From Canna indica (lineage: Eukaryota; Streptophyta; Magnoliopsida; Zingiberales; Cannaceae), in NCBI GenBank assembly GCA_034359265.1, contig CP136895.1, positions 41,496,001 to 41,560,000 of the forward strand: a stretch of 64,000 nt of DNA, given 5' to 3'. The notes under the pieces are model-generated. The model made no database searches and had not been told where the DNA came from. It saw only the letters and a program-made list of their open reading frames with translations. Of the stretch, positions 22,646 through 32,936 are shown piece by piece; position 1 is the stretch's first letter, and every line of letters starts with the position of its first letter. Position numbers and translations under genes: made by a program.

Positions 22646-24060
22646 TGTTAGCTGAAGGCTTCTTCCTTCATGCTATATTCTTCTCATGACTATTTTGATA
22701 ATAACAAACCTATTTAACAAATGTTTGAAGTATGAAAATTGCAGGATCGATGAAAAATACGTCAAGCCTCATGTCTTTCGATCAATCTTCAAGACAGACC
22801 AATGCATACACCAGAAATGACTTGGACAACATGAAGAATCCTTTAATGTTAAAGCACGCCGAAGAACGAAGTCGGAAAACAAAGCGCGAAATGAGAAAGC
22901 CAAGATATGATCTTCCAGATCAAGTTTGGTCGATCGGCCGGTCAACCGAATGGTGTTGTATTTTGGCAGTAGCCAATTCGGTCAACCGATTGGTCGACCG
23001 AATGATGCCAAAAAAGGCAGTAGCCATTCGGTCGACCTGTCGGTCGACCGAAGTTGGTGAAGCTTTGGCGGAAGGCTATGTCGGTAGATCGGTCGGTCGA
23101 CCGACCGAAGCCAAAATGAGGCAGAAGGCGCATCGGTCGACCGATCGGTTGATCGGATTGCAAATCGCAGATCACGCTGTTGGCTTCACTGCATTGGTCG
23201 ACCGGTCGATCGACTGGATGCGGATCGATGAAGTCGCGATCCATTCGGTCGACCTGTCGGTCGACCGAACGACGTGAGTTAAGCCCAGAAAGGGTAGCGG
23301 TCGATCGGTCGGTCGATCGACGATTGACCGAACGACTGTAACGGCTAGTTTTCTACCCATTGAATCGTTGTTCAGCTGAGGGGTTATAAATACCCCTCAC
23401 CTAACTTCTTTAACATGTTTTTGGAAAATTTATTGAGCAATTAAGAAGTGATTTGAGCCTTCAAAGAAATTGATTTGCTGCGCCTTGCTCTTCGTCGACA
23501 TTCTTCCTCAAGCGCCACATTTTCCTCAACTCTGCTGCAACATAAGTTCATCTCTTGGCAAGTTGGAGGCTTGAAGGCTTGGGAAAAGAGCGTTGGTTTT
23601 TTTTTTCTTTCGATTCTTAAGCTCTTTTTCATTGTATTCGAAGATTTAATTCAAACTTATTTTTCACCTGTAATAGCTTGCTAGGTGTACTAGAGAAACA
23701 CTTAGGGTTAGACTTTGTAGATTTGTGTTTTGCCTAGGTGAATAGGTTTGAGGAGTTCTCAAAGAGGTGAGAATTGTGTCCTCAGTTGTATTCAAAGGGA
23801 AACACAAGTTCTATAAAGTAGTTGGTTAGAAATCCTTAGTGTGGAGCCAAGGTAGTGGAGTAGGCGGTTGGCCAAACCACTATAAACACTTGTGTTAGCA
23901 TTGTTAGTTGCTTGTGCTTATTGCTCTGTATTTATTGCTTCCGCGTGCTATAAATATCGTGCTTAGCCTACCTTAATAAAAAATGATTAAAATTAGAGTT
24001 AGGCTAATTAATAGATTAACACACTATTCACCCCCCTCTAGTGTGTCATTTCAACCAACA
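22646..24060 (+). repeat. 5' LTR of element 2
   Basis: Begins TGTTAGCTGAAGG and ends TCAACCAACA. U3 holds the longest palindrome array of the window (about 22928-23335), followed by TATAAATA (23385-23392). The U5 end has CACACTA (24020-24026), six C and TAGTGTG (24039-24045). The left arm of the array encodes only spurious Arg-Ser-Thr-Asp repeat frames. Confidence 0.88.
22928..23335 (+). repeat. U3 palindrome array (GGTCGACC type)
   Basis: Repeated TCGGTCGACCGA/GATCGGTCGA dyads, together with GGCAGTAGCC dyads at about 22965 and 23018. They lie directly upstream of the LTR TATA box. Similar arrays occur at 1-130, 3865-4012, 5515-5803, 41236-41450, 47300-47395 and 52022-52135. Confidence 0.85.
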
Positions 24061-24061
24061 A

Positions 24062-24073
24062 TTGGTATCAGAG
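24062..24073 (+). other. Primer-binding site of element 2
   Basis: TGGTATCAGAGC, one base after the LTR end; matches the initiator tRNA-Met 3' end. Confidence 0.88.
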
Positions 24074-24127
24074 CAGGTCGTAGATTGTGATTTCACCATC
24101 CCTTCTACAATTTGTCTCGATTCTAAA

Positions 24128-25535
24128 ATGGCACTAGAGTCGGTAGCATCTTCACCTCCTAGGTTTGATGAATCAAACTTTGGTCTTTGAAAGTCTACGA
24201 TGCACACCTACATGAAGACTAGAGGCTTTGGTGTTTATAACATGTTAAAATTTGAATACATTTCTCCTAAAATTGACATGCATGATTGGAGTGAACTTGA
24301 TAAGAAATTGTTTCAGTTTAATGGAGAAGCTATGAATTGCATATTTTGTACCATACCAAATAACATTCTTGAAAAAGTTATGCATTGTTCAACGACGTTT
24401 GATTTATGGGCTACTTTAAATGTTTTATATGATTATGCCAAAACAGAAGAAATTTGCACTTTTAATGAAGGTGGTGATGACAATGGTCATTCACCTACTA
24501 GTAATCTCAATCTTGATGCCCATAGCTAATCCAGTCAAAGGAGTAGCTCCACAAGCCGAAAAAGAAAGGTAGTATATCATGCATGCTGGGAGAAGAGACA
24601 TATAAGAAAAAATTATCCTTTCATGAAGAACAAGGCAAAGAAGAGGTCAAAAGCTTCTACATCATCATCTCATTCAAATGAAGCATCCTCTTGCAATGAC
24701 TATAAAGCTACTTCAAAAGCTTACCTCATGAGCACAAATGATGAGGTACACTCCTCTCCTTCTAGTCATGCTAATGCAAATGAGAATGTTAGCTCTTCTA
24801 GTTCATTCAACATGCCATATGAAGAACTAGTTGAGGAATGTCAAAAAATGTATGCCTTGCTTATGAAAAAGAACAAGGAAAATAGAAATCTAAAGAAGGA
24901 AAACTCTAAGCTCAGTTCACACACACATGTCTTAGAAGTAGAAAATGAAAAATTAAAGACTAGACCCTTTAACTCATGTCATGATAATTAACTTAGAGTT
25001 TGAGCTTAAAGTTTTGAAGCATGAAAATGATAATTTAAAAAATAAAAATAGCATGTTAAAAACTCAATTGCATGATATTAAAAAATCTATGAATGATTTG
25101 AAAAGTGAGGTTATACTTCTGAATAAGAAAGTAAGTGAATTTAAAAATCCTTCAATTCTTAAGAACAATAGAAATATCTATGTAAAGAATGCAAATGTTC
25201 ATCATCATTCTCATGCCATGCATTCTACCACTAGACCTCATGATTATAAGAAAAAGAATGTTGTTTCTAAGAATGTTCATACCCATCATGTCTCACATGC
25301 CAAACATTCTAATAATAAATCTCAAGTCCATAGCAAAAACACAAAGAAATTTAATGGACATTGCTTTTGTTGTGGTACATATGGGCATGCCATATATGAT
25401 TGCGCATTTAAGATGAACCCAAGTGGAGTTAAAACACTTTGGGTAGCTAAGCCCTCTAACCCCCAAGGACCCAAAGCCATTTGGGTACCAAAGGTTCCTT
25501 GCTCTCTTGTAGGGGGAGCTACCACACAAGGGTAG
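24128..25535 (+). pseudogene. Copia gag with two zinc knuckles and long coiled coil (element 2)
   Basis: ATG at 24128. The N-terminal gag domain (about residues 1-110) contains PPRFDESNFG, YMKTRGFGV and WATLNVLYDYAKTEE. The first knuckle is degenerate (YHACWEKRHIRKNY). A Lys/Glu/Asn/Leu-rich coiled coil of about 200 residues follows, then a good second knuckle CFCCGTYGHAIYDC (about 25364-25405), and a tail ending SLVGGATTQG and stop. In-frame stops near 24190 and 24527 and a frameshift near 24985 break it. In a typical copia element protease would follow; here the frame simply ends. Likely former role: capsid assembly and RNA packaging. Confidence 0.85.
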
Positions 25536-26940
25536 AGAGAAGTGAGGAGTTGAAGTTGACCGTGGACTTAAATGAAGTATCATTCATTGGTTGCAACTTC
25601 AAGTCATCATGATGCCATAAGTATGAAAATTGACATCCAGGTATACCTTGGTATCATCTACTATATCCTCTTGATTGAATTATAGTTGGAACTTGATATA
25701 TGCTTAATACTCGCCGATTTTTCTGCTCTTGATAAATTTCAAAAAGGTTTTTGATTTTATTGATTTCCGATCTCTTCGGAGACCTATGTAGCCTGTAATG
25801 GGCTCATGCGATCTTGCGGTTCTAAATCATAGGCTCATTGTGGCCTTTCGGTTTTCAACCAATAGGAAGGGTTAAAGATCTTATTCTTTAAAAATTTCAC
25901 ATTTTGAGATCTCTTTGATTCATTTTTTGACAACTTTTTAAACTAAATCTCTACTATCTAGCATAGGTTAAAATATATAAATGAAACTTTGTATTAAACA
26001 TTTGCTATCTAGTATGTTAGCTTGCTAGTTGGTATATAATTTCATTATGATACTAATAAAGCCAACTTGCAAGTTGAGAAAGTGTTAAAATTTGGAAAGC
26101 TAAAGGAAAATATTTTGGAATGTCTCAATAAATGAAGTATGAGTTTCATTTTGGTTAAATTCTTGCATAACATCTCTATTTTCCCGATTAAATGATTTCT
26201 CTATGCTCACGAATAATCTTTCATGAAAATTGATTGAAATATCATGAGTAGATAAAATTTTGATGCTTAGAAAATTTCATGAAAGTTTGTTTGAAAGAAA
26301 TGTGTCCTAGGTAAAACTTCTTCTTAGATACTTCATTTTAAGTTGAAACTTGATAAACATGTTTAAACTTATTCATGATTTATATCCATGTGATTAAAAT
26401 TGAAAAATCATATGTAAATGGATAAAATGACAACTAGCTCACTTTAGCAGACTCAAAATTGAAAATGTTTGACCTAAGTCAACAATTTGACTTAGAAATC
26501 TCTTTTTGAGTTTAAATTTTTACAAACATGTTTAGATTCACTCATGTTAGATGTTTAAGTGCCTAAGTTAGAGAAAACATAAGTAGATAGCAAAATTTGA
26601 TACTTAGCACTTTTATGGCTTCAAGCATACTTTGAATGAAATCGTGCTAAGTTCATATCTTGATTAAACGATATTAGTTTCACTTCAAACTTGATAAACA
26701 GGTTTTAAATGATTATATCTTGATATCTAGAAAGTTTGAACAAAATCTGAAATCGGTGGATAAATGACTCATATTTTCAAAAATGCCACTAAGATCTTAT
26801 AAAATTTCTAGAAATTGTAGAGATATTCTTTTTGAGTGATTCTTGATTTTTTGGAATCCTCATAAAGTTTAGTCCATGTAGAAAAAAATTTCACAAAATT
26901 TAAAAGCTCACACCTCTCAAAAATAATTTTTCTTTAAAGA
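25536..26940 (+). mobile_element. Non-coding internal region of element 2
   Basis: No gene. It holds a block shared with element E (25761-25880) and then AT-rich, degenerate repeats of about 170 nt in which AAACTTGATAAACATGTTTA-like phrases recur (26346, 26513, 26688). Confidence 0.75.
25761..25880 (+). other. Conserved internal block with TTCG tetraloop hairpin
   Basis: Shared with element E at 49930-50048 with few changes, while flanking DNA is more diverged. It contains TCTC-TTCG-GAGA (25771-25782), a GGCTCAT direct repeat and GGTT-TTC-AACC (25850-25860). Function unknown; a packaging or RNA-stability element is one possibility. Confidence 0.6.
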
Positions 26941-26952
26941 GTTAAAAACCCA

Positions 26953-27741
26953 TGGCAGATCAAGCGGTCGATCGGCCTGCGACCGCCCGATCGACCGACG
27001 GGCGAAAATCGATCTGGTACGCCCATTTTTCCGCCAGATTCAATCGTGACCGTTCAAATCAAGTTTTTAAGCCCGAAACTAGGGCTTCCTTGCCCATTCG
27101 ACCGACTACCAAAACCTCTCTTCTCATCTTCTAGGCTTTCTACTTCCTCTCCAAGGTAAAAAGCTTGATCCTTATCCATCATTCATGAGGTTATACTAAA
27201 AAATGTGGTTTCTTCATCTCTTATTCTCTTAATGTGTCTTGATTTATACATAAAAATGTGATTCATGCTTACTTTACTTGGATGATAATTTCTCTTTGGC
27301 ATGTTTACTGCAAAAACAAGTTTTTTTTTAAGAAAAATCAAAATATCTCATGTGTTCTTCAAATGATTCAACATTTACTTTTTAATAAAAAAATTAGTCA
27401 AGAACTAGTTCTCTCTTGCTTTCTTTCACGAGTTTTTCTCAACATTCATTTTTCCCTTCTTGAAAGAATTTTGTATTGGTCAAATAAAAAAATGTTTCTC
27501 ATCCTCATCGAGCCAAAACAAGTTTTCTTTAAATATATGCTCTTTTCATTTATGGATCATTTTATTCAATCTTACTTTTTTTTTTGTTTATTCTTTATTT
27601 TGAAATTTAATGATAAAATCTTTTTGGCCTTGCATGAATCTATGCTGATCTTCAATTTTTTTTTTCTTTTATTTGCGTTAAAAACATACATCTCTTATCT
27701 AAAGCTAATCATCTACATCATCATCATAATTGTCTTGCAGA
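26953..27741 (+). promoter_or_regulatory. Internal U3-like palindrome cluster and spliceable leader upstream of the extra ORF
   Basis: 26965-27005 carries GGTCGATCGGCC and CGATCGACCGACGG dyads like those of the LTR U3. A CT-rich leader ends in AAG/GTAAAAAG (about 27156), and TTGTCTTGCAG lies at 27730-27740, directly before the ATG of the extra ORF. The 0.6-kb AT/T-rich interval between would be an intron. A separate or spliced transcript for the ORF is inferred, not shown. The small open frame at 26952-27134 is in this leader. Confidence 0.45.
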
Positions 27742-28884
27742 ATGACACCCAAGACTAAACTCCCAACCTTACCCGATAACCTATTGACCCCTTTAGGCAA
27801 GAAACAAGCTGCTAAGTTTGTAGATAGAGCTATCCTGCAGACACGTCCAGTCAATTTAGGTGACTTAGAACAATTTAACATTAGAAGCAAACTTGTTAGC
27901 ATGAGATGGGTAGAGTTTCTAGAAAAGCAAGTACCTATATGCCCCATCCTGATAAAAGCCTTTTTCTCCAACCTTGTGATAGAAAAGGCAAGGTATGGTG
28001 ATGAATTAATTCTTCGATCTGAAATCCTAGGAAAATCCATAGTAATCACCGAATTCCACATTAAAGATGCATTTGAGTTTCCTCTATTAGGAAGACCAGT
28101 TTATAAGATGTCCACACATCATTTTCATGAGGATTTTCCTACTCATGAAGTTGTATCAGCCATTTGTCCTGAGGGTTATCAGAGAATGATCCCTACCCAA
28201 AGCATCAAACTGTCAACCACTGTCAGGATTATGCATCTCATCATTTCGTATAATATCCTTCCTAGAGCAGGTCATTATGATGAGGTCACTACTATGAGTT
28301 CTAATGTACTCTTCTTTGCCATGTCTCGCATTCCTATAGATGTCCCTGATCTTATACTTAGGTATATAGCTGAAGTTCATGCCTCGAAAAAAAAAGCCTT
28401 ACCATATGCCTGAGTAATTTCTCACTTCATATATGAAGCTGGGGTAAATAGGTCTAGATTTAAAATTGAGCCCATACCCAGAGCCATAGATTCTTCCTCT
28501 ATGAGCCGCATGAAGATCCTTGAAAATTAGCGCGGCAAAAGATTGCGAGGAGAACCCATGGAGGAGACCGAGCATGACATAGGCATGGACGAGGGCGATG
28601 CTGTTGGGAGTTCATCATCCAACACTCCCATTGGGCGACTAGGTGATCTAGAGCATCGCTTTGCTCAGTTTCACATTGTTCAGCTGGAATGGAACAAATG
28701 AACAACAGAGCGCATAGACGGGTACGACCGTCAGATGAACGAGTACGGTATCATGATCGGTGACCATGGCCGACGCATCGATGAGTATGGTCATCAAGTT
28801 GATGAAATGTATGGGAGAGTGGATGAGATGTGACAATATTATCAGTCACATCTACCACCTCCTCCACCACCTGAGGGCGAATAG
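27742..28884 (+). pseudogene. Extra ORF: putative plant transposon protein-like, broken
   Basis: ATG at 27742 follows an acceptor-like TTGCAG. One frame runs 381 codons to TAG at 28884 with four in-frame stops (28411, 28528, 28699, 28831). Residues about 45-225 (RWVEFLEKQVPICP, FFSNLVIEKARYGDE, ILPRAGHYDEVT, IDVPDLILRYIAE, KKALPYA) resemble the 'putative plant transposon protein' domain (PF20167-like) that occurs next to retroelement genes. The C-terminal part has a short repeat (GYDRQMNEYG, DHGRRIDEYG, HQVDEMYGR) and a Pro-rich end. It occupies the place of the extra or envelope-like ORF of SIRE elements, but no signal peptide or membrane segment is seen. Function of the family is not known to me. 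Confidence 0.7.
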
Positions 28885-29291
28885 TCATCTTTGATGTATT
28901 GATGCTATTTATCTTATGAACATGTGTTTCATAATTGACTTTATATGTATTTGGTTGACGCTGGTTGATAATTAGTGATGTAAGTGATATTTTCTTTATG
29001 TATGCATGCTGTGTTTGATATTTTTAATGGATGACAAAAGGGGGAGAATTAGGAAATATATGCATAATGATAGGGGGAGCACTAAAATGAATACTTCATT
29101 TCAGGTATTATATATAGTATGGCATGATGATAGGGGGAGCTCTAAATAAATACTTAATTTCCTTTGATGCTCCCATGTATCCATTTAACAATTTATGCTT
29201 CATAATAATCAACAGATACATTACTTCATCATACATTACTTCATCTTGATATTTATCGTTAATTGTTTGTCATCATCAAAAAGGGGGAGAT
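28885..29291 (+). mobile_element. 3' region of element 2 with repeated purine tracts and polypurine tract
   Basis: No gene. AGGGGGAG occurs near 29042, 29072, 29133 and finally as AAAAAGGGGGAGAT (29278-29291), the polypurine tract next to the 3' LTR. GTTTGTCATCATCAAAA at 29265-29281 pairs with 29339-29355 inside the LTR. Confidence 0.75.
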
Positions 29292-29566
29292 TGTTAGCTG
29301 AAGGCTTCTTCCTTCATGCTCTATTCTCCTCATGACTATTTTGATGATAACAAACCTATTTAACAAATGCTTGAAGTATGAAAATTGCAGGATAGATGAA
29401 AGATACGTCAAGCCTCACGTCTTTCAATCAATCTCCAAGACAGACCAATATGTACACCAGAAATGACTTGGACAGCATGGAGAATCCTTTAATGTTAAAG
29501 CACGTTGAAGAACGAAGCCGAAAAACAAAGCGTGAAACGAGAAAGCTAAGATATAATCTTCCAGAT
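29292..29566 (+). repeat. Truncated 3' LTR of element 2
   Basis: Matches the first about 275 bp of the 5' LTR (TGTTAGCTGAAGG to TCTTCCAGAT), then breaks at about 29567 into an inverted LTR piece. Array, TATA, R and U5 are missing. Confidence 0.85.
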
Positions 29567-29722
29567 AAAGAGTTCCTTACAATGAGGATTTTTTCCCGAA
29601 AATTCTACGCTCTCACACCAAGGGCACTTCCACACCCGGAAACCTCCACCCTCATACCGAAGTCACTTTCACACCCTGACGTCTCCGCCTTCCTACTGAG
29701 AGCACTCTCCCACCTCACTACC
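29567..29722 (-). repeat. Inverted R/U5 fragment of a related LTR
   Basis: Reverse-complemented, it matches the R/U5 stretch seen at 41880-41990 (GTGGGAGAGTGCTCTCGGTA, GGAAGTGCC, GAGAGCG), but with extra copies of the GGTGTGGAAGTG unit. It lies head-to-tail between two plus-strand LTRs. Confidence 0.65.
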
Positions 29723-30650
29723 TGTTAGTGTTGGCTTTTGTATGTTGGTTATATTTGGCAAAAGTATTCTAGGTTGTTCTTAGTTTAAATGGACAGTCAC
29801 ATCAATGAGGAGTTTTGCTTATGTTGAAGACTGTTACAACTGTTTGAGGACAATTTCAACTGCTCCTGCAATTTATAGATTTCAGGATAAGGATGTAGCG
29901 CAAATGATGACCTGTTTCCAATGCAAATGATGACTTTTGGTCTCCAACATTAATGATGATTCTCTTTTATCTCAAAATTTTTAAATCATCATTAATTCAT
30001 CTTCATTGCCTGGTTTATTTTATGAGAAATGGAGTGGTCCTCTTTATTGACTCCAAGCGTTACTCATTTGATCTTTATGATCATTGTTTTATGGTGATTT
30101 AGTGCTGACTATTTGTTTTGAACCGATGACTTTTGGTTTTTGAACTGATGGTATTATTGATCAGTAGTTAAGTCAGCATTGATTCAGATCTATTAGTTAT
30201 CACATATAAATTCTGGTGAAAAGATATGATTTATCAACTCCTGGGTGCATACACTGTGTTGCCAGTTATTTGAGGAGTTAAGACTGTTGAGTGTAAAAAG
30301 GGCAACAATCTACCTTACTTGTCTTTAAGCTAAGATGGATTTGGGCTATTAACTCACTACAACACAAGGACTGTGTGGAGGACGAAACTCTATGGCTGGG
30401 GTGTCAGAGTGTGAAATTCTGAAGACTAATATTGTACTTATTGAGAGTGGATTGGGCATTTGTCCGATGAGTTCCCCGCAGATTAGGTGACAAGATTTGT
30501 CACTGAACTACGTATCATTGTGTTTGCGTGCTTCCTTGTGATATTTATTTTTGGTTCTTAGTTTGCCACTCACAAGCAGTTGTAATAGCAATTGCAACTT
30601 CCTGTGTAACTATTCATTAACAGAAGTTCCCTTAGAGACCTATACTGTCA
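29723..30650 (+). repeat. 5' LTR of element B
   Basis: Begins TGTTAGTGTTGGC and ends CTATACTGTCA, with the primer-binding site right after. It lacks the palindrome array and C-run dyad of the other family. Strongly similar to 36677-37060 and 38900-39294. Confidence 0.85.
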
Positions 30651-30652
30651 AT

Positions 30653-30664
30653 TGGTATCAAAGT
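30653..30664 (+). other. Primer-binding site of element B
   Basis: TGGTATCAAAGT; one mutated base compared with the usual TGGTATCAGAGC (intact at 39297 in C). Confidence 0.75.
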
Positions 30665-30740
30665 GGTTGTGCTAACCTTTACCTGCACAAGATCCATGGT
30701 GTGTCTCTTTTCTTTCAGGCTAAAGATTGAAGGAAAGCCT

Positions 30741-32109
30741 ATGGGAAATTCTATCAATGTTTCTCCTTTACTTATCGAAACAAATTATGCATATTGGAAG
30801 GCTAGGATGAGGGCCTTCATCAAGTCTTTGGATGATCGTTGTTGGGACTCTAAAGAGGTCGGATATATTCCTCCAACAATAGATGGGACTTAGCACAAGC
30901 CAAAGAACCAATATACTGAAGCCGGAACTATTGCAGCAAACTATGACAACAAGGCTCTCAATGCCATCTTTAGTGGTGTTGATCCTTTTCAATTCAAACT
31001 TATCTCTGCCTGCACTCTAGCCAAGCAAGCATGGGAGATTTTTAGAGATAAATCATGAGGGATCTTTAACTCTTCGTAAGTCAAAAGATGAAAGTATTCA
31101 AGACTTCCATGGGCGTATCAAAGATCTTATGAACAATGCTACCAACCTTGGAGAGTCATTCTTAGAAGAAAAGGTAGTAAGAAAAGTTCTGAGATCCATG
31201 CCTACCAAGTTCGACATGAAAGCTGCTGCAATAAGTGAAGTTCATGACCCGTCTACACCCTGATGGGTAAACTCAAAACTTATGAGTTGGAATTATTTGA
31301 AAAATATTCTCACAAAGAAAAGAAGAAGAATCTTTGCCTTTAGTGCTACTGAGGATGAGATCAAGTCAGAAGATTGTTCTGAAGATAAGATGGATGTTGT
31401 ATTGGCTCTTATGATAAAGAATTTCAAGATATTTCTAAGAGCTAAGAATAAGCTAAACCAGAACTCACAGGTCGAATTCGCAGTTCAAACAACATTCTCA
31501 ACCGCTTGGGTCTGCCAATTCGAAATCAAACTTCTCTATTGGGAAAACAGTAGAAATCAATCCTCAGGGCAAAAAAATGATTCAAAGCAGAAGTCCAAAG
31601 GTGTTCAATGTTTTGAATGTGAAGGATTTGGACATGTGAGATCAGAATGCCCAAATCTACAGAAAAAGGTCAAGAAGTCGTTTACTACTACCTGGAGTGA
31701 TGAAGAAGAAGAAACTGACTCAGAAGAGCATGAACGAGGCAACTTTAGAGCCTTCACAGCGTGTATAGGTGACACTGTTAAAATCGTTGACAACTGTAAT
31801 ACTGATAATGATCACTACAAAGCTCAATGTGCTGATAGTCTTGAAGAAGACTACCATGAGATGTCTGATAAATGGGTTGAAATGGAAAAACTCAATAATC
31901 AAAACAAGCTCGTGGTTCAAGAAAAGAAGAAACTAGAGGAGAAAGTTCAAACTCTTCAAAACTTGATGATTGAAAAAGAAGACAAAGAATCCAAATTGAT
32001 TGTTGAACTTAACAAGGTAAAGAAGGAAGTTAGAATGATGAATTCTAGTTGTACTCTTAACAAAATTTTGAGTGCAGAAAAATTTTCTTCTAATCATAAT
32101 GGTATATGA
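30741..32109 (+). pseudogene. Copia gag of element B
   Basis: The usual start (ATGGAAGG in C) reads ATTGAAGG here, so the first ATG is at 30741. The gag core has TNYAYWKARMRAFIKSLDD and YDNKALNAIFSGVD. There is a stop at about 30891 and a deletion near 31055. The zinc knuckle CFECEGFGHVRSEC (about 31609-31650) has CX2CX4HX4C. A coiled, Lys/Glu-rich tail follows (31282-32109). Role would be capsid and RNA binding. Confidence 0.8.
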
Positions 32110-32936
32110 TACACTAGTACATACCAGTTGAAGCCCTAGTCTCAACTGCCTATTCGACTGAGGAACTTTCATAGAGGCTCTTCAAGTCGTCCACAGCCTA
32201 CTACAAGGAGGGAAAATAGGGTACCCATATGCTACTATTGCAGGTGCAGAGGACACATTATAGCAAATTGCTTCAAACTCTCTAACAATCTGAGGAGAAA
32301 AAATCATGTAAATTCCCCAAGGCAAAAAGTTAAGCAAATTTGGGTAAGGAAGACTGATCTTAACTCCCATGTTGCTTTTATGTCAATGACTATTTCTTCT
32401 CTTGGATCTTGGTACTTCGACAATGGATGTTCTCAGCATATGACAGGGAGTCCAAAAAATCTGAAAGATATTCAGGAACATGGAGGTGCAACTGTTAATT
32501 TTAGAGATGGAGGACATGAAAATGTTATAGGAGTTGGAACTCTCAATGTTCCAAGAATTCCTAATCTAGAAAATGTCCTGCTGGTAGGAGGTCTCAAGGC
32601 TAACCTTGTGAGTATAAGCCAATTGTGTGATCAAAATTTAAATGTTCAATTTACTAAAAATAGTTGTAAGGTTTTTGATAAGGATGGTGATTGTATTCTT
32701 GAAGGGAATAGATGTAGAGACAACTGTTATAAAATTGCTTACTCTTCCATTTGTATTTCAGTTGTTTCTTTTGATATTAATCTATGGCATCGACGGTTAG
32801 ACCATATTAATTACAGAGATTTGAAGAGACTTGTAAATGTTGAAGTTGTTAGTGGAATTCCTAAATTTTCTAGAGAACCTAAAGTTGTATGCGGTCCTTG
32901 TCAAGAAGGAAAACAAACAGGACAATCTCATCAGTA
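32110..32936 (+). pseudogene. Copia second zinc knuckle, protease and GAG-pre-integrase of element B
   Basis: After a frame break a second knuckle (CYYCRCRGHIIANC, about 32228) leads to the aspartic protease, whose active site reads DNGCSQHMTG (normally DSG; Ser to Asn). The GAG-pre-integrase region follows, with LWHRRLDHINYRD and CGPCQEGK (His/Cys zinc ligands). It ends at a stop at 32937. The altered active site argues that the protease is dead. Confidence 0.8.

Larger units (their letters stand above)
22646..29566 (+). mobile_element. Element 2: gag-only LTR retroelement with extra ORF
   Basis: Order: 5' LTR (22646-24060), primer-binding site, gag (24128-25535), non-coding stretch, extra ORF (27742-28884), purine-rich 3' region, polypurine tract and truncated 3' LTR (29292-29566). 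I see no trace of protease, integrase, reverse transcriptase or RNase H, so replication would need proteins supplied by another element. Confidence 0.85.

Noticed and set aside
22732..23360. Open frames on both strands full of Arg-Ser-Thr-Asp/Ser-Val-Asp-Arg repeats (also at 32-244, 5448-5886, 41046-41616)
   Set aside because: They are translations of the GGTCGACC palindrome arrays in LTR U3 regions, open on both strands because the repeat is palindromic.
27258..27758. 166-codon Phe/Ile-rich frame before the extra ORF
   Set aside because: T-rich composition between a donor-like and an acceptor-like site; best explained as an intron, not a membrane protein gene.
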